Assembly: GCF_002845745.1 (NCBI RefSeq)
Contig: NZ_PIUM01000005.1
Coordinates: forward strand, 124,001 to 188,000
DNA from: Telmatospirillum siberiense
GTDB taxonomy: Bacteria > Pseudomonadota > Alphaproteobacteria > Rhodospirillales > Magnetospirillaceae
Direction of reading: 5' to 3'
DNA: 64,000 nt
Shown: piece after piece, positions 47,761 through 59,001 of the stretch
How the letters are laid out: every line of letters starts with the position of its first letter
How positions within the stretch are numbered: the stretch's first letter is position 1
Notes under the pieces: generated by a model
Told to the model about the DNA's origin: nothing
The model's input: the letters and a program-made list of their open reading frames with translations, nothing else
The model's database searches: none
Made by a program: the position numbers and the translations under genes

Positions 47761-47806
47761 TCTCCTGTCGAGAAACATCTCAAAAAGAGCAATTCCCGAC
47801 AGGAGA
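47761..47806. promoter_or_regulatory. Inverted repeat in the priA-atpH gap
   Basis: TCTCCTGTCG (47761-47770) and CGACAGGAGA (47797-47806) are perfect inverted arms around a 26-nt AT-richer loop. It lies 32 bp after priA and about 155 bp before atpH. It may end priA transcription or be an operator. The rest of the 233-bp gap (AT-rich from 47885) probably carries the atp promoter. Confidence 0.4.
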
Positions 47807-47962
47807 TTGCTCGGGAGTCGTCTTGCCAGCCATCCCTCGATATGCTAGTTAACCCACGCATTGCCGGGGGCCTTTTGCCTGCCTTGCGATATTAATCAAT
47901 AAAATCAATAATTTTCGACCGACCTTGTAATTCGTTGCGGCAATGGATGGGGACCGTATCAA

Positions 47963-48517
47963 GTGTCATCCGAAGTCACTGGTTCAATCGCCGAACGTTA
48001 CTCCGCGGCCTTGTTCGAATTGGCCGAAGAGCAATCCTGTCTCGATGCGGTCGCCGCGGACTTGAAAAGTCTGAAGGCTCTGATCGTTGAAAGCGAGGAT
48101 CTGCGCCGCCTGCTGAAGAGTCCGGTGCTGAGCCGGAGCGAGCAGCGGAAAGCCATCGGCGCCGTGGCGGAGCGGGCGCAGCTCAGCTCCTTGTCGAAGA
48201 ATTTTCTCGGGCTGGTGGCGAAGAACCGCCGCCTGTTCGCCGTCGAGGGCATGATCGCCGCCTATCTGGCGCGGCTTGCCGCGAAGCGGGGAGAGGTGAC
48301 GGCAGAGGTGGCTTCCGCCGTGCCGCTTGCCGAAAAACAAATCGGGGCGATCGAAACCGCCCTCAAAAAGGTCGTTGGCAGCAATGTCACCTTGGACGTC
48401 ACCGTCGATCCCGGCCTGCTTGGCGGCCTGATCGTGAAGGTCGGCTCACGGATGGTGGACGGCTCGCTCAGGACCAAGCTGCAACATCTACAGCTCTCTA
48501 TGAAAGGGATCGGGTGA
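47963..48517 (+). CDS. atpH: F0F1 ATP synthase subunit delta
   Basis: 184-aa OSCP/delta subunit linking F1 to the peripheral stalk. Seen: [78 protein letters not shown] and a C-terminal [29 protein letters not shown] signature. The start is GTG 47963 with GGGGA about 12 nt upstream. It heads atpHAGDC; the F0 genes a, b and c are not here, the normal split of alphaproteobacteria. Confidence 0.95.
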   Translation: MSSEVTGSIAERYSAALFELAEEQSCLDAVAADLKSLKALIVESEDLRRLLKSPVLSRSEQRKAIGAVAERAQLSSLSKNFLGLVAKNRRLFAVEGMIAAYLARLAAKRGEVTAEVASAVPLAEKQIGAIETALKKVVGSNVTLDVTVDPGLLGGLIVKVGSRMVDGSLRTKLQHLQLSMKGIG

Positions 48518-50046
48518 TGGAAATCCGGGCCGCGGAAATCTCCGCTATCCTCAAGGAACAGATCGCGAATTTCGGTACCGAAGCGGAAGTCGCCGAGGTC
48601 GGCCAGGTCCTTTCCGTCGGTGACGGCATTGCCCGCGTCTATGGCCTGGACAAGGTCCAGTCCGGTGAAATGGTCGAATTCCCGGGCGGCATCAAGGGAA
48701 TGGCGCTGAACCTCGAGGCCGACAATGTCGGCGTCGTGATTTTCGGCGATGATCGCACCATCAAGGAAGGCGACACGGTCAAGCGGACCGGCGCCATCGT
48801 CGAAGTGCCGGTGGGCAAGGGACTGCTGGGCCGCGTCGTCGACGCGCTGGGTAATCCGATCGACGGCAAGGGGCCGATCGTCGCCGAGAAACTGTCCCGC
48901 GTCGATGTCAAGGCGCCGGGCATCATTCCGCGGAAATCGGTGCATGAGCCGATGTCGACCGGCATCAAGGCCATCGACGCCCTGATCCCCGTCGGCCGCG
49001 GCCAGCGCGAGCTGGTGATCGGCGATCGGCAGACCGGCAAGACCGCCATCCTGATCGACACCATCCTCAATCAGAAGCGCTTCAACCAGGGCAATGACGA
49101 GACGCAGAAGCTCTACTGCATCTATGTCGCCATCGGCCAGAAGCGTTCGACCGTGGCCCAGCTGGTCAAGACCCTGACCGACAACGGCGCCATGGACTAT
49201 TCCATCATCGTCGCCGCCACCGCTTCGGAGCCGGCGCCCTTGCAGTATCTGGCGCCCTATGCCGGCTGTGCGATGGGCGAATATTTCCGCGACAACGGCA
49301 TGCATGCCCTGATCATCTATGACGATCTGTCCAAACAGGCCGTGTCCTATCGCCAGATGTCCCTGCTGCTGCGTCGCCCGCCGGGCCGCGAAGCCTATCC
49401 CGGCGACGTCTTCTATCTGCATTCCCGTCTGCTCGAACGCGCCGCCAAGATGGGCGATGCCGCCGGCGGCGGCTCGCTGACCGCGCTTCCCGTCGTCGAG
49501 ACGCAGGCCAACGACGTTTCGGCCTATATTCCGACCAACGTGATTTCCATCACCGACGGCCAGATCTTCCTCGAGACCGAACTGTTCTACAAAGGCATCC
49601 GTCCGGCGGTGAACGTCGGCCTGTCGGTGTCGCGCGTCGGTTCCGCCGCCCAGATCAAGGCGATGAAGCAGGTCGCCGGCTCGATCAAGCTGGAACTCGC
49701 CCAGTACCGTGAAATGGCCGCTTTCGCGCAGTTCGCCTCGGATCTCGATCCGGCGACGCAGAAGCTGCTCAATCGCGGTGCCCGCCTGACCGAGCTTCTG
49801 AAGCAGCCGCAATACGCGCCGATGGCCACCGAGGAAGAGGTCGTGTCGATCTATGCCGGCGTGCGCGGCTATCTCGACAAGCTGGCCGTCAACGACGTCG
49901 GCCGCTTCGAGGCGGCGCTCCTCAGCGAGTTGAAGGCCAAGCACGGCGACATCCTGCAGGCCATCGTCAAGGAAAAGCAGATCACGGCGGCCACCGAGGA
50001 AAAGCTTAAAGCCTTCCTCGACGCCTTCTCCAAGACCTTCGTCTGA
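48517..50046 (+). CDS. atpA: F0F1 ATP synthase subunit alpha
   Basis: 509-aa non-catalytic nucleotide-binding subunit of F1. Seen: [22 protein letters not shown], the P-loop [16 protein letters not shown] near residue 170, [58 protein letters not shown] and [30 protein letters not shown] 48517 shares its A with the atpH stop (TGATGG), so the two are coupled. Confidence 0.97.
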   Translation: MEIRAAEISAILKEQIANFGTEAEVAEVGQVLSVGDGIARVYGLDKVQSGEMVEFPGGIKGMALNLEADNVGVVIFGDDRTIKEGDTVKRTGAIVEVPVGKGLLGRVVDALGNPIDGKGPIVAEKLSRVDVKAPGIIPRKSVHEPMSTGIKAIDALIPVGRGQRELVIGDRQTGKTAILIDTILNQKRFNQGNDETQKLYCIYVAIGQKRSTVAQLVKTLTDNGAMDYSIIVAATASEPAPLQYLAPYAGCAMGEYFRDNGMHALIIYDDLSKQAVSYRQMSLLLRRPPGREAYPGDVFYLHSRLLERAAKMGDAAGGGSLTALPVVETQANDVSAYIPTNVISITDGQIFLETELFYKGIRPAVNVGLSVSRVGSAAQIKAMKQVAGSIKLELAQYREMAAFAQFASDLDPATQKLLNRGARLTELLKQPQYAPMATEEEVVSIYAGVRGYLDKLAVNDVGRFEAALLSELKAKHGDILQAIVKEKQITAATEEKLKAFLDAFSKTFV

Positions 50047-50068
50047 TCGCGCAAGGAACGGCAAGCCG

Positions 50069-50956
50069 ATGCCCAGCCTCAAGGACCTAAGGCTCAGGAT
50101 CACCAGCGTCAAATCGACGCGCAAGATCACCTCGGCCATGAAGATGGTGGCGGCCTCCAAGCTGCGCCGGGCGCAGTCCGCGGCCGAGCAGGCCCGTCCT
50201 TATGCGGTCCGCATGGAGCGCATGCTGGGAAATCTGGCCGGCAGCATGGCCGGACAGAGCGGGGCTCCCCGGCTGTTGGCGGGAACGGGACGCGACGACG
50301 TCCATCTGCTGGTGGTCATCACATCGGATCGTGGCCTGTGCGGCGGCTTCAACGGATCCATCGTCCGCTCGACCCGCCTCCTGGTGAGCGATCTGCAGCG
50401 GGCCGGCAAGACCGTGAAGCTGGTGACCGTCGGCCGCAAGGGCCGGGACCAGTTGAAGCGCGACCTGGGCCGCCTCTTCATCGAGACCTACGAAGGCATC
50501 GGCCGCAAGGGCGTCTCCTTCGCCGAGGCCAACGATATCACCGCCAAGATCGCGGCGCTGTTCGATGCGGGTGAATTCGACGTCTGCACGGTTATCTACA
50601 ACCGTTTCAAATCGGCGATCTCGCAGGAAGTGACCCGCCAGCAACTGGTGCCTTTCCCTGTACCGGAAGTGACGGCCGGGGCCGAAGAGCAGGCGACGAA
50701 GGCATTGTACGAATATGAGCCCTCGGAAGAGGCCATTCTCGCCGACCTGCTGCCGCGCAATCTCGCGGTGCAGATTTTCCGTGCCCTTCTGGAGAGCAGT
50801 GCTTCCGAACAGGGGGCGCGGATGACGGCGATGGATAATGCGACGAGAAATGCCGGCGACATGCTCAATGCCTTGACCATCCGCTACAATCGTTCGCGTC
50901 AGGCGCAGATCACCAAGGAACTCATCGAAATCATCTCCGGCGCCGAAGCGCTGTGA
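50069..50956 (+). CDS. atpG: F0F1 ATP synthase subunit gamma
   Basis: 295-aa central stalk subunit that rotates inside the alpha/beta ring. The N-terminal helix [35 protein letters not shown] and the C-terminal helix [44 protein letters not shown] form the coiled-coil shaft; [10 protein letters not shown] is the conserved middle motif. 22 bp after atpA and 25 bp before atpD. Confidence 0.97.
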   Translation: MPSLKDLRLRITSVKSTRKITSAMKMVAASKLRRAQSAAEQARPYAVRMERMLGNLAGSMAGQSGAPRLLAGTGRDDVHLLVVITSDRGLCGGFNGSIVRSTRLLVSDLQRAGKTVKLVTVGRKGRDQLKRDLGRLFIETYEGIGRKGVSFAEANDITAKIAALFDAGEFDVCTVIYNRFKSAISQEVTRQQLVPFPVPEVTAGAEEQATKALYEYEPSEEAILADLLPRNLAVQIFRALLESSASEQGARMTAMDNATRNAGDMLNALTIRYNRSRQAQITKELIEIISGAEAL

Positions 50957-50969
50957 CGGTCTATTCTAG

Positions 50970-52406
<1,437 letters not shown>

Positions 52407-52422
52407 AGGATCAAGGTGAAGC

Positions 52423-52842
52423 ATGGCTGAGAAGGTCGAGTTCGAGCTGGTTTCGCCGGAGCGCCTTTTGGTCTCCGAGCCGGTCGAAATGGTCGTGGTT
52501 CCCGGGACCGAAGGCGACTTCGGCGCTCTTCCCCACCACGCGCCCATGATCACCACCGTCCGTCCGGGCGTCATCGATATCTATCAGGACGGCAAGGTGA
52601 CCGATCGCATTTTCGTCGCCGGCGGCTTTGCCGAAGTGACGGAGACGCGGGTGACCGTGTTGGCCGAAGAAGCGACCAAGGTCGCCGAGCTGGATCCGGC
52701 CGAGGTGAACAGCCGTCTCAAGGCCGCCGAACAGAGCGTCGAAGAGGCCGACGGCGACGCCGCCCGCAACGAGGCCCGCCGCGGCCTGCTGGTTGCCCAG
52801 GCGATGCGGGTGGCGCTGGACGCGGCTCTGCCGCTGCACTGA
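52423..52842 (+). CDS. atpC: F0F1 ATP synthase subunit epsilon
   Basis: 139-aa epsilon subunit of the central stalk; it couples rotation and can inhibit ATP hydrolysis. The N-terminal beta-sandwich has FELVSPERLLVSEPVEMVVVPGTEGDFGALPHHAPMITTVRPGVI and FVAGGFAEVTETRVTVLAEEA; a short C-terminal helical pair follows. Last gene of atpHAGDC, followed by a clear terminator at 52892. Confidence 0.96.
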   Translation: MAEKVEFELVSPERLLVSEPVEMVVVPGTEGDFGALPHHAPMITTVRPGVIDIYQDGKVTDRIFVAGGFAEVTETRVTVLAEEATKVAELDPAEVNSRLKAAEQSVEEADGDAARNEARRGLLVAQAMRVALDAALPLH

Positions 52843-52891
52843 CCTTCGGGCCGGGTGACGATCGGCCGGCACCAGATCCTTTTCGCTGATG

Positions 52892-52923
52892 GGACGGCTG
52901 CCTCGCTGGAGCCGTCCTTTTTT
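52892..52923 (+). terminator. Terminator of the atp operon
   Basis: GGACGGCT (52892-52899), loop GCCTCGCTGG, AGCCGTCC (52910-52917), followed by a run of six or seven T. A textbook intrinsic terminator 50 bp after atpC. Confidence 0.9.
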
Positions 52924-53076
52924 GCGTGCCGTTGTCCGTTATGACCTGGGGGTTTTTGGTCGCCGTCGGTCGGGATGGGAGAGGCCTCTAAAGTTTCCCC
53001 TCGCTTGCTCTTCCATCTTTCCCTGCCGATATATTGAGTTAGCTCGAATGGCACGACAGCGAGGAGATGGCAAAAT

Positions 53077-53880
53077 ATGCCACGTTGGACGCAGGATGAC
53101 ATTCCGTGGGATGACTTCGATCCGGCCCGCTTGCAACCCGATCACCTGAAGCTGGTCAAGGCCGCCAGCCTGACCGAATACAATGCCGCCCGTTATACCC
53201 AGTATCTGAAGAACGTTTTCGCCGGGGACGACGACTTCGCCGCGATCATCGCCGGCTGGCAGGCGGAGGAGGAGCAGCATGGCGCCATCCTCGGCCGTTA
53301 TGCCGAATTGGCTGATCCGGCCTACGATTTTTCCGCGACCTTCGAGCGTTTTCGGGACGGCTATGTGATTCCGGTCGATGTCTCGCAATCGATCCGCGGC
53401 TCGCGCGTCGGCGAATTGCTCGCCCGCTGCATTGTCGAGACGGGGACCAGCTCTTTCTACATGGCGCTGTCCGAAGCCTCCGACGAGCCGGTGCTGAAGG
53501 CGATCGCCAAACATATCGCGGCGGACGAACTGCGCCATTACCGGATGTTCCTCGACGGCATGCGCAAGCATCAGCCGATCGAAAGGGTCAGCCTGCCGGG
53601 ACGGCTCAGGGTGGTTTTGGGGCGGATCCGCGAAAGCGACGATGACGAACTGGCCTTCGCCTATCATTGCGGCAATGAACCGGGCGAGGACTATGATCGC
53701 CTTCGCAGTAATACCGCCTATGGCGCCCTGGCCTACCGGATATACCGATTTCCCCACGCTCAGCGGGCGGTCGGCATGGTGTTCAAGGCAACCGGCCTCA
53801 ATCCGCAAGGGTGGCTGGCCCGGCAAACGGCGCGGTGGGCCTGGAGGAAAATGCAGGCGCGGGTGCTTCGGGCGGCCTAA
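53077..53880 (+). CDS. Ferritin-like diiron-type protein of unknown function
   Basis: 267 aa. The first 165 residues look like a four-helix diiron bundle: Glu34 in LTEYNAARYTQYL, E-x2-H in QAEEEQHGAIL (residues 65-68), Glu in CIVETGTSSFYMAL near 123, and a second E-x2-H in IAADELRHYRMFLDGM. This is the ligand pattern of ferritin-like oxidases and desaturase relatives. The C-terminal 100 residues are basic and helical (FKATGLNPQGWLARQTARWAWRKMQARV), perhaps binding a membrane or partner. GAGGAG lies 11 nt before ATG 53077. The precise reaction is not known; it stands alone between the atp and cyd operons. Confidence 0.8.
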   Translation: MPRWTQDDIPWDDFDPARLQPDHLKLVKAASLTEYNAARYTQYLKNVFAGDDDFAAIIAGWQAEEEQHGAILGRYAELADPAYDFSATFERFRDGYVIPVDVSQSIRGSRVGELLARCIVETGTSSFYMALSEASDEPVLKAIAKHIAADELRHYRMFLDGMRKHQPIERVSLPGRLRVVLGRIRESDDDELAFAYHCGNEPGEDYDRLRSNTAYGALAYRIYRFPHAQRAVGMVFKATGLNPQGWLARQTARWAWRKMQARVLRAA

Positions 53881-54294
53881 GGCCTCGGAGGCTCTATCGC
53901 CGGGGGGCCGTAGCCTTCAATCCCCCGTCCGGCCGGTTTGATATCCGGATATCCCCCCACCGTGGCGCGCAAGGATGGGCAATCCGTTCAGGCGGTCATC
54001 GGAGTCTTCGGACCGGTGTTCCACTCCCTTCGCCGGGCCTCCGCCCATTGTCATCTGAAAGCTTTCCAACGCCGCCTTGCCGGACAGCTGAGCCCGCATT
54101 GCGAAGGTTGTGATACAGATGTGAGAATCACAGCGTAAGGTTGTCCCGACAAAAATGCAGGACCGCCTTGCACGCATGATAATTGTCATTATTGTAATTT
54201 CTGATTCTTTCTAAGCTTCCTTTCAGACTGAGCCAGACGCATATTGCGGGAGCCGAGCGCGTCTTCGCGCCAGCATTCCGTTCGGAGCGCGAGA
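53881..54294. other. 414-bp region upstream of cydA
   Basis: No credible gene. It becomes AT-rich from 54160, where the cydA promoter should lie, but I could not assign hexamers with normal spacing. It contains a perfect palindrome GATATCCGGATATC at 53940-53953, the TGTGA dyad listed at 54120, and a FNR-type half site TTGAT at 53938 without a matching second half. Confidence 0.5.
54120..54132. promoter_or_regulatory. TGTGA-GAA-TCACA dyad upstream of cydA
   Basis: TGTGA (54120-54124), GAA, TCACA (54128-54132), with another TGTGAT at 54109-54114 giving a second, wider dyad with ATCACA (54127-54132). The half sites resemble those of CRP/FNR-family regulators, but the spacing (3 or 12) is not the usual 6 or 4. 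It is 163 bp before cydA. Confidence 0.3.
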
Positions 54295-55878
54295 ATGATA
54301 GATCAGCTTTTCGTTGAACTTTCGCGGGGGCAATTCGCCGCTACCGCGATGTACCATTTCCTGTTCGTGCCTTTGACCTTGGGCCTCTCCTGGATCCTGT
54401 TGATCATGGAGTCGGCCTATGTGATGACGGGCAACCAGATCTACCAGGACATGACGCGGTTCTGGGGCAAGCTGTTCGGCATCAATTTCGCGCTTGGCGT
54501 CGCCACCGGACTCACCATGGAATTCGAGTTCGGCACCAACTGGTCTTACTATTCCCATTATGTCGGCGATATTTTCGGGGCGCCCCTGGCGATCGAGGGC
54601 CTGATGGCCTTCTTCCTTGAATCGACTTTCGTCGGCCTGTTCTTCCTGGGATGGGAACGGCTCTCGAAGCGCCAGCATCTGGCGGTGACCTTCTTCACGG
54701 CCCTGGGCTCGAATCTGTCGGCCCTGTGGATCCTGGTCGCCAACGGCTGGATGCAAAATCCCGCCGGTTCGGAATTTTCGGCCAAGACCATGCGCATGGA
54801 AATGAGCAGCTTCTTCGACGTGTTGTTCAATCCGGTGGCGCAGGTGAAATTCGTGCACACCGTCGCCGCCGGCTATGTCACCGCGGCGATGTTCGTCCTG
54901 GCCATCAGCGCCTTTTACATGCTGAAGGGACGCGACCTCGGCTTCGCCAAGCGTTCCTTCGCCATCGCCGCCGGCTTCGGCCTGGCCTCCGTCCTCTCGG
55001 TGATCGTCCTCGGCGACGAGAGCGGTTACACCCTGGGCGACGTCCAGAAGACCAAGCTGGCCGCCATCGAGGCCGAGTACGACACCGAACCGGCCCCCGC
55101 CGCCATCACCGTCTTCGGCATCCCCAACGACCAGACCCTGCATACCGACTATGCGGTGAAAATTCCCTGGGTCATGGGATTGATCTCCACCCGCTCGATC
55201 AACACTCAGGTCACCGGCATCAAGGACCTCATCGCCGAGCATGAGGTGCGGATCCGCTCGGGAATGCTGGCTTACGGCAGTTTGCTGAAGATCAGGAAAG
55301 GGGCGACTGACGAGGAGACGACCCAGACCTTCGCTCAACACAAGGTCGATCTGGGATATGGTCTGCTGTTGAAGCGCTACACCGACAAGGTCTCCGACGC
55401 GACGCCCGAGCAGATCGCCGCGGCCTCCAGGGACACCATTCCGCCCGTCGCGCCGCTGTTCTTCGGTTTCCGCCTGATGGTGGGGCTGGGCTTCCTGATG
55501 CTCTTCCTGATCGGCGCTTCCTTCTATTACACGCTTCGGCGCAGCATCGCCCAGCAGCGCTGGCTCCTCAAATTGCTTCTGTGGAGCATTCCGGCCCCCT
55601 GGATCGCTTGCGAAATGGGATGGTTCGTCGCCGAATTCGGCCGTCAGCCCTGGGCGATCGGCGAGGTGTTGCCGACCTTCCTGGCGACGTCCAGCCTGAC
55701 CTCGGGCGATCTCATATTCAGTCTGATCGGATTCCTCGTCTTCTATACGGTCCTGCTGGCGGTCGAAGCCTTCCTGATGGTGCGGTTCGCCCGCAAGGGA
55801 CCGGCCTCCCTCGGCACCGGAAAATATTATGGGGAAAACGGCGCACCCCACGGCGTCACGCCCATCCCCGCCGAGTAA
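54295..55878 (+). CDS. cydA: Cytochrome bd ubiquinol oxidase subunit I
   Basis: 527-aa membrane subunit (E. coli CydA is 522 aa) carrying haems b558, b595 and d; reduces oxygen with high affinity. Haem-ligand His21 in TAMYHFLFVPLTLGLSW, second His in VKFVHTVAAGYV, Met in ACEMGWFVAEFGRQPW with the bd-type GRQPW motif. The quinol loop between helices 6 and 7 is long (about residues 255-390, including the LKIRKGATDEETTQTF insert), indicating a true long-loop bd oxidase rather than a short-loop cyanide-insensitive type. Start ATG 54295; it begins cydABXDC. Confidence 0.96.
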   Translation: MIDQLFVELSRGQFAATAMYHFLFVPLTLGLSWILLIMESAYVMTGNQIYQDMTRFWGKLFGINFALGVATGLTMEFEFGTNWSYYSHYVGDIFGAPLAIEGLMAFFLESTFVGLFFLGWERLSKRQHLAVTFFTALGSNLSALWILVANGWMQNPAGSEFSAKTMRMEMSSFFDVLFNPVAQVKFVHTVAAGYVTAAMFVLAISAFYMLKGRDLGFAKRSFAIAAGFGLASVLSVIVLGDESGYTLGDVQKTKLAAIEAEYDTEPAPAAITVFGIPNDQTLHTDYAVKIPWVMGLISTRSINTQVTGIKDLIAEHEVRIRSGMLAYGSLLKIRKGATDEETTQTFAQHKVDLGYGLLLKRYTDKVSDATPEQIAAASRDTIPPVAPLFFGFRLMVGLGFLMLFLIGASFYYTLRRSIAQQRWLLKLLLWSIPAPWIACEMGWFVAEFGRQPWAIGEVLPTFLATSSLTSGDLIFSLIGFLVFYTVLLAVEAFLMVRFARKGPASLGTGKYYGENGAPHGVTPIPAE

Positions 55879-55893
55879 TTGGAGACCGTCGTC

Positions 55894-57048
55894 ATGCTTA
55901 TCGATTACGAAACTCTCAAATTCATTTGGTGGATTCTGGTCGGCGCTCTGTTGATCGGCTTCGCCATCACCGACGGCATGGACATGGGGGTCGCCAGCCT
56001 TCTGCCCTTCGTCGGGCGGACCGACGACGAGCGTCGGGTCGTCATCAATGTCGTCGGACCCCATTGGGACGGCAATCAGGTCTGGCTGATCACCGCCGGC
56101 GGTGCCATCTTCGCGGCTTGGCCCGACGTCTATGCGGCGGCCTTCTCCGGCTTCTACATGGCGATGCTGCTGGTGCTCTTCGCCTTGTTCTTCCGTCCCC
56201 TTGGCTTCGACTATCGCGCCAAGATCGACGATGCCCGCTGGCGGCGGGTCTGGGATTGGGCTCTATTCGCCGGAAGCATCATTCCCGCGCTCATTTTCGG
56301 CGTGGCCTTCGGCAATCTGCTGCAGGGCGTGCCGTTCCATCTCGACGAGATGCTGCGGGCCCATTACGAAGGTTCCCTGCTGACCGCGCTTTTGCCGCTG
56401 CTCAATCCGTTCGCCCTGTTGGCCGGCGTCATCAGCGTCGCCATGCTCTGCATGCATGGTGGCGTCTGGTTGCAGCTTCGTACCACCGCTCCGATTTCCG
56501 AGAGGGTCAAGGGGGCGATCACCCTCATGGGATTGGTCGCGGTGCTGGGTTTCGTGCTGGGGGGCGTATGGATCGCCTACGGCATCGACGGTTTCCGGGT
56601 GGTCAGCCAGCCGGCGCCGGGCGGCGTGAGCGATCCGCTGGCCAAGACCGTCGTCATGGAGCATGGGGCGTGGCTCGCCATCTATTCGAAGGTGCCCCTG
56701 TCCATGCTGGCGCCGGCGATCGGCATCGGCGGACCATTGGTGACCATCCTGCTGTCGCGTCTCAACCGGCCGGGACTGGGCTTCGTCACAAGCGCGCTGA
56801 GCGTTGCGGGCATCATCGGGACGGCCGGTCTGTCGATGTTCCCCTTCATCATGCCGTCGAAGACCCATCCGGGATCCAGCCTGACCGTCTGGGATGCGAC
56901 CTCCAGCCATCTGACCTTGACCGTCATGTTCTGGGTGGTGGTGATCTTCCTGCCGCTCGTCCTCATCTACACCGTCTGGTGCTACCGGCGCATGTGGGGG
57001 AAAGTGACGCTCGACCACGTCCAGACCCACGGCCATTCGGCGTATTGA
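55894..57048 (+). CDS. cydB: Cytochrome bd ubiquinol oxidase subunit II
   Basis: 384-aa partner of CydA with about eight or nine membrane helices. Seen: LKFIWWILVGALLIGFAITDGMDMGVASLLPFVGRTDDERRVVINVVGPHWDGNQVWLITAGGAIFAAWPDVYA, the strongest CydB signature, and a C-terminal FWVVVIFLPLVLIYTVWCYRRMWGKV. The start at ATG 55894 has GGAGA 9 nt before; an in-frame TTG at 55879 is less likely. 15 bp after cydA. Confidence 0.96.
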   Translation: MLIDYETLKFIWWILVGALLIGFAITDGMDMGVASLLPFVGRTDDERRVVINVVGPHWDGNQVWLITAGGAIFAAWPDVYAAAFSGFYMAMLLVLFALFFRPLGFDYRAKIDDARWRRVWDWALFAGSIIPALIFGVAFGNLLQGVPFHLDEMLRAHYEGSLLTALLPLLNPFALLAGVISVAMLCMHGGVWLQLRTTAPISERVKGAITLMGLVAVLGFVLGGVWIAYGIDGFRVVSQPAPGGVSDPLAKTVVMEHGAWLAIYSKVPLSMLAPAIGIGGPLVTILLSRLNRPGLGFVTSALSVAGIIGTAGLSMFPFIMPSKTHPGSSLTVWDATSSHLTLTVMFWVVVIFLPLVLIYTVWCYRRMWGKVTLDHVQTHGHSAY

Positions 57049-57072
57049 GGCCTTTGAAAGGGATATCGTGAC

Positions 57073-57183
57073 ATGTGGTATTTCGCCTGGATTCTGGGTT
57101 TGACCGCGGCCCTGGCCATCGGGGTGATCAACGCCCTGTGGTATGAAGCCGATCATGCGTTCGATCGCGACAGCGACGAGTGA
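57073..57183 (+). CDS. cydX: Cytochrome bd oxidase small subunit CydX
   Basis: 36-residue single-helix protein beginning MWYFAWILGL, the same as E. coli CydX for nearly ten residues, then AALAIGVINALWYEADH, with an acidic tail. The conserved Trp/Tyr start and a Glu just after the membrane helix are family hallmarks. CydX stabilises the haems of the bd complex. It lies 24 bp after cydB and 9 bp before cydD and is easily missed because of its size. Confidence 0.95.
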   Translation: MWYFAWILGLTAALAIGVINALWYEADHAFDRDSDE

Positions 57184-57192
57184 TGTGATCCG

Positions 57193-59001
57193 ATGAACGA
57201 CCGGCCCTCCGGCGGGCCGGTCGCCGCACAGGGCGCGCCGCAGACCGCCGCCGCATCGGCCTTCCTGAAAGCCCGGATTCCTCCGGTGCGGCGTCCGCTG
57301 AGCTTGGCCGCCGCCGCCGCGGCGATCAACGCCATTCTCCTGATTTTCCAATATCGGCTGTTGGCCACGGGTGTCGACGCGGTGTTGTTCGCCGGTCGCG
57401 ATCTGGCCGGCGTCTGGCCGAGCCTCTGGCCGATACCGGGGTTCATCCTGCTCAGGGCGGCCGTCGTTTGGGCCGGCGACGCCGCCGCCGGCACGGCCGC
57501 CGCACGGGTCAAGCAGAGCGTGCGGATGGATCTGCTGGATCATCTGATGTCGATCGGTCCGGTGCCGTTGCGCGAAGAGCGCGCCGGCGCCTTGAGCACC
57601 CTGCTGGTCGAGGGTGTCGAGGCCCTGGAGCCTTACTACGCGCGGTTCCTTCCGGCGATGGCGAGCGTCGTCCTGGCGCCGCTCGCCGTCCTCGCCGCCG
57701 TCCTCCCGGAGGATTGGCTGTCGGGACTGGTCCTGCTGCTGACCGCCCCCTTGATTCCGCTGTTCATGATTCTGATCGGCCGCGGGGCCGAACGGCTGAA
57801 TCAGCGCCAATGGTCGAAACTGGCCCGCATGGGGGCGCACTTCCTCGAGGCGTTCCAGAATCTGACCACCCTCAAACTGTTCAACGCCAGCCGGCGCGAG
57901 GCACTGCTCATCGCGCGCATGTCGGAAGACTATCGCCTGGCCGTCATGGCCGTGCTGCGGGTGGCGTTTCTTTCCGCGCTGGCCCTGGAATTTTTCGCCA
58001 CCCTGGGTGTCGCCCTAGTCGCCGTCTTCATCGGCTTTCGCCTGCTGGATGGCGGCATGGGGTTCGAGCGCGGCTTTTTCGTCCTGCTGGTCGCACCGGA
58101 ATTCTATCTGCCGCTGCGTTCCATGGGGGCCCATTACCATGCCCGCATGGAGGCTGTCGGAGCGGCCAGCGGGCTGATCGGCCTGCTCGCCCATCCGCGT
58201 CCCGGCCGTCCGTCGGGCAGCGCCGAGGGGGGCACCGGCAGCGTTTCGGCCGCGCCCCGCGTGGTGTTCGACGCCGTGCATCTCGTCTATGGCGACGGCC
58301 GGAAAGGATTGGACGGCGCCGATTTCCATCTGGACCCCGGCAGCGTCACCGCGCTGGTGGGGCCGAGCGGCGCCGGCAAAAGTTCGGTTCTCAGCGTTCT
58401 TCTGGGATTCGTGCCGCCCACGGCCGGATGCGTGCGGATCGACGGAACCGCGCTCACTGACATGGATCCGGAGGAATGGCGGCGCCTCATCGCCTGGGTT
58501 CCGCAAGCGCCCTATCTGTTTCGCGGAACCATCGCCGACAACATCCGGCTGGGCTTCCCGGATGCCGACGACGACGCCATGGCGGCGGCGGCGGGTCTGA
58601 CCGGGGCGGGGGACTTCATCCGTTCGCTGCCCGGCGGTTATGGCTATGAGATCGCCGAGGGCGGCGGCGGGCTTTCCGGCGGGCAGCGGCGGCTGATCGC
58701 CCTGACGCGCGCCGCGCTTCGTCCGGCGCCCCTGGTGATTCTCGATGAACCCACGGCCAGCCTGGACAGGGCCAGCGAGAAAATGGCCGGGGAGGCCATC
58801 CGGCGGTTTTCCGCCGGGCGAAGTGTCCTGGTCGTCGCCCATCGCCTGGAAACCGTGCGGTCCGCCGACATGATCCTGGTGATGGAGGGCGGCCGGGTGG
58901 TCGAACAGGGACGTCATGACGGGCTGATGGCGGCCGGCGGCCTTTATGCCGGCCTGGTGCGAAGCGGCGAGGCGATTTCCGCCGTGGATGGGCAGGCATG
59001 A
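57193..59001 (+). CDS. cydD: Thiol reductant ABC exporter subunit CydD
   Basis: 602-aa half-transporter (membrane domain plus ATPase). With CydC it exports glutathione or cysteine (or handles haem) and is required to assemble cytochrome bd. Six membrane helices over residues 30-330, with the FNASRREALLIARMSEDYR segment, then Walker A ALVGPSGAGKSSVLSVLLG near 388, Q-loop region IAWVPQAPYLFRGTIADNIRLG, signature LSGGQRRLIALTRAAL near 493 and Walker B LVILDEPTASLD. The stop overlaps the cydC start by 4 bp (ATGA). Confidence 0.94.
   Translation: MNDRPSGGPVAAQGAPQTAAASAFLKARIPPVRRPLSLAAAAAAINAILLIFQYRLLATGVDAVLFAGRDLAGVWPSLWPIPGFILLRAAVVWAGDAAAGTAAARVKQSVRMDLLDHLMSIGPVPLREERAGALSTLLVEGVEALEPYYARFLPAMASVVLAPLAVLAAVLPEDWLSGLVLLLTAPLIPLFMILIGRGAERLNQRQWSKLARMGAHFLEAFQNLTTLKLFNASRREALLIARMSEDYRLAVMAVLRVAFLSALALEFFATLGVALVAVFIGFRLLDGGMGFERGFFVLLVAPEFYLPLRSMGAHYHARMEAVGAASGLIGLLAHPRPGRPSGSAEGGTGSVSAAPRVVFDAVHLVYGDGRKGLDGADFHLDPGSVTALVGPSGAGKSSVLSVLLGFVPPTAGCVRIDGTALTDMDPEEWRRLIAWVPQAPYLFRGTIADNIRLGFPDADDDAMAAAAGLTGAGDFIRSLPGGYGYEIAEGGGGLSGGQRRLIALTRAALRPAPLVILDEPTASLDRASEKMAGEAIRRFSAGRSVLVVAHRLETVRSADMILVMEGGRVVEQGRHDGLMAAGGLYAGLVRSGEAISAVDGQA

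Noticed and set aside
48262-50160. Long minus-strand frame opposite atpA (about 630 codons), and similar ones opposite sucA, leuC and lpdA
   Set aside because: Shadow frames of conserved genes caused by codon bias; no domain, start site or promoter supports them.
53938-53951. FNR box (TTGAT-N4-ATCAA) upstream of cydA
   Set aside because: Only the first half is present; the second half reads GGATA.
53917-54189. Small frames on both strands in the ferritin-like/cydA gap
   Set aside because: No ribosome site, no recognisable motif, and mutually overlapping; the region is better read as regulatory.
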